From NCBI RefSeq assembly GCF_007992075.1, contig NZ_BJZO01000014.1, positions 1 through 56,330 of the forward strand: 56,330 bases of DNA. The letters are read 5' to 3'. The notes beneath the pieces are model-generated. The model was not told the origin of the DNA, made no database searches, and saw nothing but the letters and a program-made list of their open reading frames with translations. Of the stretch, positions 44,141 to 53,074 are shown one piece after another (the stretch's first letter is position 1; every line of letters starts with the position of its first letter). The stretch is from Pararhodospirillum oryzae (GTDB taxonomy: Bacteria > Pseudomonadota > Alphaproteobacteria > Rhodospirillales > Rhodospirillaceae). Both the position numbers and the translations under genes were made by a program.

Positions 44141-44175
44141 AAAAAGGGGGCGCAAACCTCACGGGCGCCCCCCCT
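44141..44175 (-). terminator. Intrinsic terminator of metE
   Basis: On the minus strand GGGGGGCGC pairs with GCGCCCCC around an 11-base loop and is followed by TTTTT. It lies about 30 bases past the metE stop codon in the correct orientation. Confidence 0.85.
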
Positions 44176-44205
44176 CGCGCTGGTTCCCCTTGCCGGGGCT
44201 CGGGG

Positions 44206-46500
44206 TTAACGCTCCGGGGTGGGCGGCGCCGCGCGCAGCACCCGGGCGGCTTCCACCATGTTGACCAGCGAGGCCCTGACCTCGGGCCAGCCCCGGGTTT
44301 TCAAGCCGCAGTCGGGATTGACCCACAGCCGTTCGGCCGGAATGTGCACGGCCGCCTTGCGCAGCAGGGCCACCATGGCCGCGACCTCGGGGACATTGGG
44401 GGAATGGATGTCGTACACCCCGGGCCCGATCTCGTTGGGGTAGGCCTTTTCCTGGAAGGCATCGAGCAACGCCATGTCGGAACGGGCGGTTTCAATGGTC
44501 ACCACGTCGGCATCCAGGGCCGCCACCGCGTCGATGATGTCGTTGAAGGTGGAATAACACATGTGGGTGTGGATCTGGGTGTCGTCGCGCACCCCGCTGG
44601 AGGCCACGCGAAAGGCCCGCACCGTCCACGCCAGATAGTCGGCACGCTCGGCCTTGCGCAAGGGCAGGCCTTCGCGAAACGCCGCCTCGTCGATCTGAAG
44701 GATTGGCAAGCCGGCCGCTTCCAGATCCCGCACCTCGTCGCGCAGGGCCAGGGCCAGTTGCAAGCAGGTGTCGGCCCGGGGCTGGTCATCGCGCACGAAC
44801 GACCAGTTGAGAATCGTAATGGGCCCGGTGAGCATGCCCTTCATCGGCTTTTGGGTCAGCCCCTGGGCATGGGTGGCCCAGGCCACGGTCATGGGCCCCG
44901 GGCGGGCCACATCGCCGAACAACAAGGGCGGCTTGACGCAGCGCGAGCCATAGGACTGCACCCAGCCATAATCAGTGAAGGCAAAACCTTCCAACTGCTC
45001 GCCGAAATACTCCACCATGTCGTTGCGCTCGGCCTCGCCGTGCACCAGCACATCCAGGCCGATTTCTTCCTGGAAACGCACGACGGCGTTGATTTCCTCT
45101 TCCATGCGCCGGCGATACGAAGCCGCGTCCAGCCGTCCGGCCTTGAAGTCGCGCCGCGCCATCCGGATTTCCTGGGTTTGCGGAAACGAGCCGATGGTGG
45201 TGGTGGGAAACAAGGGCAATCCCAGCCGGGCCTTCTGCCGCGCCGCGCGCTCGCGATAGGGGGCGTGGCGCCGGGTCATGGCGTCATCGACGGCCCGCAG
45301 GCGCGCGCGCACCTCGGGCCGATGCAAACGCGGGGAGGCCCGACGCCCCGCCACGGCGCCCCGCGCCTCGGCCAGGGCCGGGGCCACCGCCTCGGGGCCC
45401 TCGTCCAGGGCACGGGCCAGCACGCGGAGTTCCTCCAGCTTCTGCACCGCGAAGGCCAGCCAGCCGCGCACCTCGGGATCCAGCCGGGTTTCGCTGCCCA
45501 AATCCACGGGCACGTGCAGCAAGGAACACGACGGCGCCAGCCAAAGCCGGTCGCCCAGCGCGTCGTGCAACGATCGCAGGCGGGCCAGGGCCGCGTCCAG
45601 ATCCGTGCGCCAGACGTTACGCCCGTCCACCACGCCCACCGACAGCACCCGGGGCGCGGGCAGGCAGCGGGCCAGGGCCTCGACATCGTCGCCGCCGCGC
45701 ACGCCATCCACGTGCAGCCCTTCCACCGGCAAGGCGGCCGCGATCTCGCGGTTTTCTTCCAGGCGCCCGAAATAGGTGGCCACCAGACGGTTGAGCCCGG
45801 GCACGGCCAGGGCGTTGTAGGTGGGCACGAAAGCCTGGCGCCACGCCTCAGGCAGGTCCAGCCCCAGGATCGGTTCATCCAGTTGCACCCACGCCACCCC
45901 CAGGGCGGCCAGACGCTCCAGAATCGCATGGTAAACGGGCAGCAGGCGGGAAAGCAGCTCCAGGCGATCGAAGGCCACACCCTTGACCCGTCCCAGCCAC
46001 AGCCACGTCAACGGCCCCACCAGCACGACCTTGGGGTCGTGGCCCAGCGCCTGGGCCTCGCGCACCTGATCAAACAAGGACTCCGACGCCAGCCGAAAGG
46101 CCTGGCCCTGGTGCAGTTCGGGAGCGAGGTAGTGGTAGTTGGTATCGAACCACTTGGTCATCTCGCACGCGGCCGCCGGCATCCCCGAAGGCGCCCGCCC
46201 GCGCGCCATGCGAAACATCGTATCCAGATCGACCCGATCGCCCACCGGACCAAAGCGCTCGGGCACCGCGCCCAGCAGCACGCTGAGGTCCAGCACGCTG
46301 TCGTACCACGCGAAGTCTCCCACCGTGACCCAGCGCAAGCCGGCCTCGGCCTCGCGGGCCCACTGGACGGCGCGCAGATCGCGCCCCGCCGAGGCCAGCG
46401 CCTCGGCCCCGATGTCGCCCTTCCAATAGGCCTCGACGGCCTGCTTCAGTTCCCGGTGGGCTCCGATCCGGGGAAAGCCCAGGGTGTGGGTGAGTGTCAC
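44206..46500 (-). CDS. metE: Cobalamin-independent methionine synthase
   Basis: MetE transfers a methyl group from 5-methyltetrahydropteroyltriglutamate to homocysteine. The 764-residue protein has both barrels: an N-terminal domain ([38 protein letters not shown]) and a C-terminal catalytic domain with the zinc ligands in [13 protein letters not shown] and [13 protein letters not shown], plus [12 protein letters not shown]. The start is GTG 46500, with AAGGAG about 8 bases upstream. It is divergent from metR, which normally activates it. Presence of metE beside a cbiZ gene elsewhere in the window hints at variable cobalamin supply. Confidence 0.97.
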   Translation of the reverse strand: MTLTHTLGFPRIGAHRELKQAVEAYWKGDIGAEALASAGRDLRAVQWAREAEAGLRWVTVGDFAWYDSVLDLSVLLGAVPERFGPVGDRVDLDTMFRMARGRAPSGMPAAACEMTKWFDTNYHYLAPELHQGQAFRLASESLFDQVREAQALGHDPKVVLVGPLTWLWLGRVKGVAFDRLELLSRLLPVYHAILERLAALGVAWVQLDEPILGLDLPEAWRQAFVPTYNALAVPGLNRLVATYFGRLEENREIAAALPVEGLHVDGVRGGDDVEALARCLPAPRVLSVGVVDGRNVWRTDLDAALARLRSLHDALGDRLWLAPSCSLLHVPVDLGSETRLDPEVRGWLAFAVQKLEELRVLARALDEGPEAVAPALAEARGAVAGRRASPRLHRPEVRARLRAVDDAMTRRHAPYRERAARQKARLGLPLFPTTTIGSFPQTQEIRMARRDFKAGRLDAASYRRRMEEEINAVVRFQEEIGLDVLVHGEAERNDMVEYFGEQLEGFAFTDYGWVQSYGSRCVKPPLLFGDVARPGPMTVAWATHAQGLTQKPMKGMLTGPITILNWSFVRDDQPRADTCLQLALALRDEVRDLEAAGLPILQIDEAAFREGLPLRKAERADYLAWTVRAFRVASSGVRDDTQIHTHMCYSTFNDIIDAVAALDADVVTIETARSDMALLDAFQEKAYPNEIGPGVYDIHSPNVPEVAAMVALLRKAAVHIPAERLWVNPDCGLKTRGWPEVRASLVNMVEAARVLRAAPPTPER

Positions 46501-46558
46501 GACGCGACTCCTTGTTCACCTTTTTCGCCACTCGCGCACGGTAGGCAGAGCCAATTCA

Positions 46559-46580
46559 TGAAACAATCTCATTGTTTTCA
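46559..46580. promoter_or_regulatory. Imperfect inverted repeat between metE and metR, probable MetR site
   Basis: TGAAACAAT, a three-base centre, then ATTGTTTTCA form an inverted repeat in the 134-base gap between the divergent genes. It begins with TGAA, ends with TTCA and contains T-N11-A, features of MetR and LysR-type sites. Its place fits activation of metE and autoregulation of metR. Confidence 0.55.
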
Positions 46581-46634
46581 CTTGGATCGTGAGAGATCTT
46601 CAAGTCCGGAGCGGACAAGGTAAGGAGAAGGCTC

Positions 46635-47594
46635 ATGCGGCTGGAGGTGCGCACGCTGCGTTTGATCCTGGCGTTGGACGAAGGCGGCAGCCTGGCGGCG
46701 GCGGCCGAGCGGTTGCACGTCACCCCTTCGGCGCTCTCGCATCAGATCAAGGCCCTGGAACAGGACCTGGGGCTGGCCGTGTTTCAGCGGGGCAGCAAAC
46801 CCTTGCGCCTCAGTCCGGCCGGGGGGCGGCTGCTGGCGTTCGCGCGGCGCATCGTGCCCGAGTTCCAGGCGGTGGAGGAGGAACTGGCCCGGCTGGCGGC
46901 GGGGCGCAGCGGGCGCTTGTTCCTGGCCATTGAGTGCCACGCCTGTTTCGACTGGCTTTTGCCGGTGTTGCAGGCCCATCGCGCGCGCTGGCCCGACGTG
47001 GACGTGGACGTGCGCTTCGGGGGCGGCTTCAGCTTCGATGCCCTGGAGGCCTTGCAGCGGGCCGACGTGGATCTGGTGGTGACCTCGGATCCCGAGCCCC
47101 GCGCCGGCGTGACCTATGAACCGTTGTTCGACTACGAGGCCCTGCTGGTGATGGCGCCCACGCATCCCCTGGCGGCGGCCTCGTTCATCGCGCCCCAGGA
47201 TCTGGCGGGGGAAACCCTGCTGACCTACCCGGTGGACCGAAGCCGGCTGGACGGGTTCGCCCACTTCCTGCGCCCGGCCGGCGTCGAGCCCCGCGCGGTG
47301 CGCGCGGTCGATCTGACCGCCGTTCTTTTGCTGCTGGTGGCGAGCGGACGCGGCGTGGCGGTGTTGCCTGACTGGGTGGTGCGCGCCGACCAGACCCGGG
47401 GAGCCCTTGCATGCCGGCCGCTGGGGCCCACCGGCGTGCGTCGTGTCCTGTTCGCCGCCCTGCGCGCCGAAACGAAGCGCGCGCCCTATCTGGACACCTT
47501 CCTGGCCCTGGCCCGCGCCGCCAAGGACGGGCGCGCGTCGCTTTATTCCAAACCGCCCGATCAAGCCCCGGATGAAACGGCGGATGCCCTGTAA
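46635..47594 (+). CDS. metR: LysR-family regulator MetR
   Basis: MetR activates methionine genes in response to homocysteine. The 319-residue protein has an N-terminal LysR helix-turn-helix (LRLILALDEGGSLAAAAERLHVTPSALSHQIKALEQDLGLAVFQRG) and a substrate-binding effector domain with the MetR-like FLAIECHACFDWLLPVL and DLVVTSDPEP segments. ATG 46635 follows AAGGAGAAGG. It is divergent from metE across a shared operator-like repeat, the classic MetR arrangement. Confidence 0.93.
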   Translation: MRLEVRTLRLILALDEGGSLAAAAERLHVTPSALSHQIKALEQDLGLAVFQRGSKPLRLSPAGGRLLAFARRIVPEFQAVEEELARLAAGRSGRLFLAIECHACFDWLLPVLQAHRARWPDVDVDVRFGGGFSFDALEALQRADVDLVVTSDPEPRAGVTYEPLFDYEALLVMAPTHPLAAASFIAPQDLAGETLLTYPVDRSRLDGFAHFLRPAGVEPRAVRAVDLTAVLLLLVASGRGVAVLPDWVVRADQTRGALACRPLGPTGVRRVLFAALRAETKRAPYLDTFLALARAAKDGRASLYSKPPDQAPDETADAL

Positions 47595-47627
47595 GCCGTT
47601 TCAAGAACGGGACCCGGAGAATCAGGA

Positions 47628-48086
47628 TCAGCCTTCTTCTTGCAGCGTGACCCGCAATCTTCCTGCGTGCACCCGGTCTCGGGCACACATGATATCGACA
47701 AGGATGGGTTCTGGAGCGTTCAAGCGGAAGGGACTAAGAAGGAAATTACCGGAAAAGCGAAAGCGCGCGGAATAATCGGAGGTTTCCCCGTCCTCATCGC
47801 ACCGGGATTTGAGACTGTCGCGCACTTTTTCAAGAACTTCCGGTTCGATCGGAAACGGGAAAACGTCCTCACCATGAGAAATTTCCACTGTGATTTCATC
47901 AATAGCATCCAGGTCCTTAAAAAACAGACTGACAACAAGCCCTAGTTTAGGCAAAAAATAGGGCAGCTTCGGGACAGCCATGTCCTGGGTGTGGACCCCG
48001 ATCAGGGAAATCTTCCCGTCACTTTCGTTTCGGATATCGTCACAAAACACGACATCCGCGATGACCTTGGTGTCGATTTCAGTCAT
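47628..48086 (-). CDS. Hypothetical protein coupled to the toxin-antitoxin pair (DUF6941-like)
   Basis: I do not firmly recognise this 152-residue protein. Its N terminus (VIADVVFCDDIRNESDGKISLIGVH) resembles the DUF6941 family of unknown function. The rest is predicted mixed strand/helix without membrane segments or catalytic motifs. The ATG overlaps the antitoxin stop by four bases (ATGA), so it is translated with the antitoxin. GC content is lower than in surrounding genes, consistent with an acquired module. It might be a third component of the system or an immunity or cargo gene. Confidence 0.7.
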   Translation of the reverse strand: MTEIDTKVIADVVFCDDIRNESDGKISLIGVHTQDMAVPKLPYFLPKLGLVVSLFFKDLDAIDEITVEISHGEDVFPFPIEPEVLEKVRDSLKSRCDEDGETSDYSARFRFSGNFLLSPFRLNAPEPILVDIMCARDRVHAGRLRVTLQEEG

Positions 48087-48517
48087 TGGAAGGCTTCACT
48101 GAGGGTGTTCATATCCACGCGCAGAGCCTGGGCCAGACGACGCAACACCTGCAACCCTGGATCTTCCCGTCCGGCCTCCAGCCGGGCAATGCGAGGCTGG
48201 CTGGTGTTGATCGACTTCGCCAAGGCCGTTTGCGACAAGCCAGCGGCCAGCCGCAGACCGCGCAACGAAACGGGGCCTTTCTCCTTGGCCACGCTTGCCG
48301 CCAACCGCTGCCGCGCCGCTGCCAACACCTTGGCGCGCCCATCCTTTTCAACCTGCCGAACATAGTCTTCAAACGGACGGGAACCGGAAGCCGCAAGCCG
48401 GGGGGCGCACCACGTTTTCACATCCATGTGAACAAGTGTGCAGCCGGTCGTTCCCGCCTCTTCTCCCAGAAGCTCGCGCCGCTCGAAAGACAGCACCACC
48501 CCCCGGGCCGAGGACAT
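48083..48517 (-). CDS. XRE-family antitoxin-like regulator with C-terminal helix-turn-helix
   Basis: The 144-residue protein ends in a clear Cro/C1-type helix-turn-helix (residues about 88-143: LRGLRLAAGLSQTALAKSINTSQPRIARLEAGREDPGLQVLRRLAQALRVDM). The N-terminal part is variable and may contact the toxin. It starts 4 bases after the stop of a RelE/HigB-like gene and uses a GAGGAA site inside that gene's end. Toxin-first order is that of higBA-type systems. It should repress the operon and neutralise the toxin; this is inferred from family and position. Confidence 0.82.
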   Translation of the reverse strand: MSSARGVVLSFERRELLGEEAGTTGCTLVHMDVKTWCAPRLAASGSRPFEDYVRQVEKDGRAKVLAAARQRLAASVAKEKGPVSLRGLRLAAGLSQTALAKSINTSQPRIARLEAGREDPGLQVLRRLAQALRVDMNTLSEAFQ

Positions 48518-48521
48518 CACA

Positions 48522-48944
48522 CTAGGATTCCTCAAGGCCGAGCCGACGGTAACGTTCTCGTATCCGCTGTGTGAAGTCTTGGTCTTGCTCATAATTCTGG
48601 TCCCGACGCATGAACCCCAGGACGTGGTAGACATGGTCCCGGCCATCAAGGGCATAAATAATACGATACGGAAACGGCTCCCGGTCTCGCTCCAACGAAA
48701 AAATTTTCAGCCGCCAGACGTCCTTACCCTCTGCATACAGATGCAAGAAGCGGGAAACCTCGTAACGCCCTTCTTGCCGCCGATGAATGGCCATGGCTTC
48801 CAGCAAGTCCAGGTCGTCATGGATTTCCTCCAGCAAAATGGTCAGATCAGCGGCGGCGACCTCGTCCGCCTCCCAAAGCGTGTCCAGCTCCGCCCAGGCT
48901 TCCTCGGTTATCGCCAGGGAATAATGATATACCGTTTTCGGCAT
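48522..48944 (-). CDS. RelE/HigB-like toxin
   Basis: The 140-residue protein has a C-terminal segment typical of the RelE/ParE fold (KDVWRLKIFSLERDREPFPYRIIYALDGRDHVYHVLGFMRRDQNYE) followed by a short basic tail. Such toxins cut mRNA at the ribosome or block gyrase. The N-terminal 70 residues are acidic and helical, longer than in classic HigB, so the subfamily is uncertain. ATG 48944 is chosen. It is the first gene of a three-gene overlapping operon. A distinct HigB remnant lies 5 kb away. Confidence 0.72.
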   Translation of the reverse strand: MPKTVYHYSLAITEEAWAELDTLWEADEVAAADLTILLEEIHDDLDLLEAMAIHRRQEGRYEVSRFLHLYAEGKDVWRLKIFSLERDREPFPYRIIYALDGRDHVYHVLGFMRRDQNYEQDQDFTQRIRERYRRLGLEES

Positions 48945-49245
48945 GATCCCCAGAAGGGGAGAGGGAAATAAGGGCGAAAATAAGGCAGACCGAGAAGGCG
49001 AAAGGCGCGGCCTGCCTTCCCGAATGCGAACGGTCGGCCCCGGCACGCTCAAGAGGATCAGGGATGAACGCCCCCTCGGCCTCTCGCCTCGATCCTCGCA
49101 ACACCGGACGTGTCCTTCCACAAGAAAATACCCTCTCGAAAAAAATCTCCTTCAAAGAGCTTTTGCCCCCCCGGTGACCTCCCCCCCTTGCCTTTTAGCA
49201 AAGAGATATGGCAAAGCCAACGCAGGACAAAAGCAACACTAACCC

Positions 49246-49269
49246 ATTGTAAAGCAACAAATTGTAAAG
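49246..49269 (+). promoter_or_regulatory. Direct repeat ATTGTAAAG upstream of the ScfR-like gene
   Basis: ATTGTAAAG occurs at 49246-49254 and again at 49261-49269, a 15-base period, within the AT-rich promoter region. It may be a regulator-binding site or part of the promoter. Confidence 0.35.
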
Positions 49270-49282
49270 AGTTGCCGCGCAA

Positions 49283-49301
49283 TATGCGAAGACTGCGAAG
49301 G
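49283..49301 (+). promoter_or_regulatory. Candidate ScfR-type operator overlapping its own ribosome site
   Basis: TATGCGAAGACTGCGAAGG carries two TGCGAAG half-sites at a 9-base offset, like the site upstream of the thioesterase-prp genes at 43544-43563. It ends at the AAGGA ribosome site of the gene at 49310. Autoregulation would fit, but part of the similarity could come from the ribosome site. Confidence 0.3.
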
Positions 49302-49309
49302 ACACTCCC

Positions 49310-50734
49310 ATGACAAAGGCATTCGTTGGCGCGCAGATCCGGCGCCTGCGCGAGGACCGGGGCCTGACCCAGGCCGCGCTGGCCCGGCAACTGGACCTCT
49401 CCCCCAGCTACCTCAACCAGCTGGAACGCAACCAGCGGCCCTTGACCGTGCCGGTCCTGGTGCGCCTGTCCACGGTGCTGGGGGTTGATGTGCAGGTCTT
49501 TTCGGAAGAAGACGAAGGACGCCTGCTTGCCGATTTGCAAGGCGCCCTGCGCGAGGCCGGCGTGGGCGAGGGCGTGTCGCTGCGCGATCTCAAGGAACTG
49601 GTGCGCACGATGCCCGAGGTGGGCCGCGCCGTGATCGCCTTGCATCAGCAGGCCCGGGCCGGCGCCGAACGGCTGGAAGCCCTGGCCCACACCCTGGGGG
49701 CTCCGGTGGAAGGCCTGGGCCCGGCCCCGCCCCCCCTGCCCCACGAGGAGGTGCGCGACTACTTCTATGAACGCCACAACCACATTCCCGAGCTGGATGA
49801 AGCGGGCGAGCGCCTGTACGCCGACGGCCTCCTGGCGCTCGACACCCGCGAGGAAGGCCTGGAGCGCCTGCTGGCCGATCGCCACCGGATTCGCGTGCGC
49901 GTGCGCGACGACATCACGCTGGGGGCGGACGTGCAGCGCCGCTTCGATCCCGACGCCGGGGTTCTGGCCCTTTCACGCCGCCTCACGCCCGGCCAGCGCC
50001 TGTTCCAGATGGCCACCCAGCTTGCGTTCCTGGAACACGGCGCCTTGATCGCCCGCCTGACCGAGGTCCCGGGCCTGGGCAGCCCCGAGGCCCGGGCCCT
50101 GGCCCGGATTGGCCTTGCCAACTACTTCGCGGGCGCCGCGATCCTGCCCTATGGCCCCTTCCTGGAGGCGGCCGAGGCCCGGCGCTACGACATCGACGTT
50201 CTGGGGGAGATCTTTGGCGTGGGTTTCGAGACGGTGTGCCATCGCCTGTCCACCTTGCAACGCCCCGAAGCGCGCGGCGTGCCTTTCGTGTTCGTGCGCG
50301 TGGACCGGGCCGGCAACATCTCGAAACGCCAGTCGGCCACCGATTTCCATTTTTCACGGGTGGGGGGCTCGTGCCCCCTGTGGATCGTCCACGATGCCTT
50401 CGCCACCCCCGGGCGCACGCTGACCCAACTCGCGCGCATGCCCGACGGCCGGCGAACCTTGTGGGTCGCGCGCACCGTGATTCACCAGCGAGGCGGGTTC
50501 GGTCAGCCGGAAAAGGTCTTCGCCCTGGGGCTGGGCTGCGATCTGCGCCACGCGCCGCGCCTGGTTTACGCGCGCGGGCTGGACCTGAACGATCCCGAGG
50601 CGGCGACCCCCATCGGGGGCGGATGCAAGGTGTGCGAACGCACCGGCTGCGTGCAGCGGGCCTTTCCCCCCCTGGGCCGGCGGGTGCAGGCCGACGAGGG
50701 CCGCAGCCACACCACCCCCTACGCCTTCACGTGA
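49310..50734 (+). CDS. ScfR/PrpR/RamB-family short-chain fatty acyl-CoA regulator
   Basis: The 474-residue protein begins with an XRE helix-turn-helix (IRRLREDRGLTQAALARQLDLSPSYLNQLERNQRPL), then an IrrE/ImmA-like domain in which the HExxH metal motif is degenerate (ATQLAFLEHGALI), then a DUF2083-type effector domain (YDIDVLGEIFGVGFETVCHRLSTLQRP, SRVGGSCPLWIVHDAF). The C terminus has C439-x2-C442-x4-C447, comparable with the cysteines that bind a [4Fe-4S] cluster in Mycobacterium PrpR. Family members respond to propionyl-CoA or acetyl-CoA and control methylcitrate or propionyl-CoA carboxylation genes. prpDBC lies 6 kb away in this window and is the obvious target. Both the ligand and target are inference. 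Confidence 0.87.
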   Translation: MTKAFVGAQIRRLREDRGLTQAALARQLDLSPSYLNQLERNQRPLTVPVLVRLSTVLGVDVQVFSEEDEGRLLADLQGALREAGVGEGVSLRDLKELVRTMPEVGRAVIALHQQARAGAERLEALAHTLGAPVEGLGPAPPPLPHEEVRDYFYERHNHIPELDEAGERLYADGLLALDTREEGLERLLADRHRIRVRVRDDITLGADVQRRFDPDAGVLALSRRLTPGQRLFQMATQLAFLEHGALIARLTEVPGLGSPEARALARIGLANYFAGAAILPYGPFLEAAEARRYDIDVLGEIFGVGFETVCHRLSTLQRPEARGVPFVFVRVDRAGNISKRQSATDFHFSRVGGSCPLWIVHDAFATPGRTLTQLARMPDGRRTLWVARTVIHQRGGFGQPEKVFALGLGCDLRHAPRLVYARGLDLNDPEAATPIGGGCKVCERTGCVQRAFPPLGRRVQADEGRSHTTPYAFT

Positions 50735-50744
50735 AGGGCCCGCC

Positions 50745-51125
50745 TCAACCCTGTTCCTCGCCAAAGCGCAGCAGGCAGCCGTCGGGATCCATCACGTGAA
50801 ACTCGCGCATGCCCCACGGCGTGGTTTCCAAGGCCCGCACCCGGGTGGGAGGAGGGTTGGTCAGCAGGCGTTGCCACAAGGCGTCGATGCCCCGCACCGC
50901 GATGTACAGGGCCAGCCGGGCGCGGGTGGCGCGCTCGGCCGCCCGGTCCTCGGCGCGGGTGAAGTGGATCGACTGCCCGTCGAACGCCACCACCCCATAC
51001 GAAAAATCCTCCATCACGAACACCTGCTGGAACCCCAGATAGCGCCCGTAAAACGCCACGCTGACCTCGACGTCGCGCACCGCCAGAATGGGACTGATCG
51101 ACAAGACGCTGGGACGAAAAGCCAC
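50745..51125 (-). CDS. VOC-superfamily (glyoxalase/bleomycin-resistance-like) protein
   Basis: The 126-residue protein is one vicinal-oxygen-chelate domain: SPILAVRDVEVSVAFYGRYLGFQQVF at the start, SIHFTRAED in the middle and TPWGMREFHVMDPDGCLLRFGEE at the end, with a Glu in the last strand suited to metal binding. The start is GTG 51125 with AAGGAAAG upstream. It converges with the ScfR-like gene. It could be a lyase, dioxygenase or binding protein; the substrate is unknown. Confidence 0.85.
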   Translation of the reverse strand: MAFRPSVLSISPILAVRDVEVSVAFYGRYLGFQQVFVMEDFSYGVVAFDGQSIHFTRAEDRAAERATRARLALYIAVRGIDALWQRLLTNPPPTRVRALETTPWGMREFHVMDPDGCLLRFGEEQG

Positions 51126-51189
51126 GAGATCTTTCCTTGTTCGCCGGAAGACGAGACCACTCCATGGCGGCGCCGGGCGCGGGAAGGCA

Positions 51190-52761
51190 TCAGGGTTGCC
51201 CCCCCACCCCGTCCAGACCCTCGGCGGCGATCATGGCCTTGATTTTTGCCGATTTTTCCTCGGCCGAACCGTCGGGGGAAAGGAACCATTCATCGACCCC
51301 GCAACCGTCCAGCAATTCCAGGCGCGGCGCAACCCCCTGCCCCTTCATCCAATGATACGCGCAATACAGCGCCACCTGGTCCAAGGTCCAGTACGGCTTG
51401 CCGTTTGCCATGAACGCCGCGATATATCCGGCCACCACCTCGGCGTAAAAGCGGGCCGACGCCCTGTCGTTCAAGTACAGCGTGCTACAGGTGAATTCAC
51501 GAAACGGCCCGATCGCCTTGCCATGCCTCACCGCGAACCCTACGTCGCGCGCCTGCCAATCGGCAACAATCGGCTCGGGATCCGCCCGCAAGATCCCATC
51601 GGCATCCAGGAGAAGGATGGGTTTGTCGTAGGCCGCGATCAACCGGGGCAAGGCAAGAAAGCGGGCGCAGGCATAGTAGGTCTTGCGGTAGGCGGCCGGA
51701 TCGTCGGCCGGCCAAATGGGATCCGTGGCCCGTTGATTGACGCTAAAGCCGAAGCGCGGCTCGCGCGCCCGCAAGGCTTCCAGATCGGCGAGATCGGCAG
51801 GCTCGGGATCGACGAGGTGGACGTGCACGGCAAGCCCCGGGGCCCGGGCCAGGATGTGAGGCGCCCCCCATTTGGTGAACAAGCGCCAATAGCCTCCGTC
51901 GCAACTGACCAGCAGCACCGCCGGGCCGGGCGCGTGCGTGGCCTTCTCCAGGCGAACATCGGCCAGGGGGCGGGGCTGGGTCAGGACCTGGGCGCGAAAA
52001 AAGGAATCGCGCACCTCGAACAGATCCCAGAATTTCAACGATGGCGCATCGGCGACCGTGGCTTGGTCGAACCGCGCCAACAAGCGCCGCGCCAGACGGG
52101 ACGCCTCGACAAGACGGCCGCGCGTGTACAACTCGAACAAAACCGAATAAACCGCCCCGATATCCTGCGGATTACGACGCCACAAAACCAGGGCATAACG
52201 GGCAGCCTCGCGGATCAGCGGCCGGTCGACAATGGCATGATCCAGCAAAATCATGACCAGGACCAAAAACGACGCGTCGCCCTTCGGCAAGCACCGCTGA
52301 GCCAGACGCGCGCACGCCAGGGCGGCCTCCTCGTCCTTCAGGCAGACGTGGGCCGCCACCCCCGCGAGATAGGTCAGCCCCGATTCCTCGGGAAAGCGCG
52401 CGTGGCTCACCTGGATCGCCTGATACAGGGCCTGCGCCAGCGATCGCGGAACCTCCCGACGATCGTACAATCTTCCTGCCTCGCGTGCCGCGCCCACGAT
52501 GATCCGCTCGAAGAGATCGCGCACCTCGGGCACATCGGGATAGGCGAGAGTGCCTTGCATGATGAGATGAAGCGCCTCCCCCCAGGCGCCCAAGGTTGCC
52601 TGGGCCACCGAGACCGCCATCCAGTCCGCGGCATCCAACGCCTTCATGCCCTGTTTGCTTTTGCGAGCAAACGCGGTGATCACCGCTTCCGGTCCGGCCT
52701 CCCGCATCACAGCAGTGAGATCCTGCGACCCGGACCCGGAGGAAGCAGACTCAGGGCTCAT
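51190..52761 (-). CDS. Large protein with helical repeat N half and glycosyltransferase-like C half
   Basis: I recognise this 523-residue protein only in outline. Residues about 20-270 are helical and repeat-like (TPR-type pairs such as YQAIQVSHARFPEESGLTYLAGVA and LEEAAL-style helices). Residues about 285-510 look like a nucleotide-sugar transferase fold: AVLLVSCDGGYWRLF, PILLLDADGILRADPEP with a DxD-like motif, STLYLNDRASARFYAEV and YWTLDQVALYCAYHW. ATG 52761 is used; 52797 adds 12 residues. No polysaccharide cluster is adjacent. It might modify a protein or surface glycan, but this is speculative. Confidence 0.65.
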   Translation of the reverse strand: MSPESASSGSGSQDLTAVMREAGPEAVITAFARKSKQGMKALDAADWMAVSVAQATLGAWGEALHLIMQGTLAYPDVPEVRDLFERIIVGAAREAGRLYDRREVPRSLAQALYQAIQVSHARFPEESGLTYLAGVAAHVCLKDEEAALACARLAQRCLPKGDASFLVLVMILLDHAIVDRPLIREAARYALVLWRRNPQDIGAVYSVLFELYTRGRLVEASRLARRLLARFDQATVADAPSLKFWDLFEVRDSFFRAQVLTQPRPLADVRLEKATHAPGPAVLLVSCDGGYWRLFTKWGAPHILARAPGLAVHVHLVDPEPADLADLEALRAREPRFGFSVNQRATDPIWPADDPAAYRKTYYACARFLALPRLIAAYDKPILLLDADGILRADPEPIVADWQARDVGFAVRHGKAIGPFREFTCSTLYLNDRASARFYAEVVAGYIAAFMANGKPYWTLDQVALYCAYHWMKGQGVAPRLELLDGCGVDEWFLSPDGSAEEKSAKIKAMIAAEGLDGVGGQP

Positions 52762-53074
52762 CGCAGCCCCCCCAAACACAGGAAAGCCCATGGGCATTCA
52801 CCCCCCGCACCTGTTCGCGCGGGGAGACTGGTCAGGACAGGCATGCGGAAAACTCCCTGGCGTTCTTGAAACCCAAGACGCCATCAAGCCGTTCGCCCCC
52901 GTGATCGTCAACGAAGTCTTGAAGCCCAAGGCGAAGGCCAAAGGGCGGGACTCCCTCCCTTGCGGGTCCGCGCCGTGGTCCTTGCGCCCGCGACGCCTGG
53001 AGTCGGTGGCACTCTTCCGGAGGACACCTCTTATACGGGCAAGATACCTGTGCAATAAAAAGCGCGCACGCCGG
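52762..53074. other. Intergenic region left of the quorum-sensing locus
   Basis: About 310 bases with no convincing gene. Open frames on both strands exist but lack conserved motifs and ribosome sites. It separates the glycosyltransferase-like gene from the 48-residue gene at 53075. Confidence 0.5.

Larger units (their letters stand above)
48945..49309. other. Divergent intergenic region between the toxin operon and the ScfR-like gene
   Basis: It should hold the leftward toxin-antitoxin promoter and the rightward regulator promoter. The right 120 bases are AT-richer and contain repeated ATTGTAAAG and TGCGAAG motifs. I see no convincing gene here. Confidence 0.55.

Noticed and set aside
43783-44205. 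Open frames on both strands in the gap beside metE
   Set aside because: Arg/Pro-rich shadows without motifs or ribosome sites; the only interpretable element is the metE terminator.
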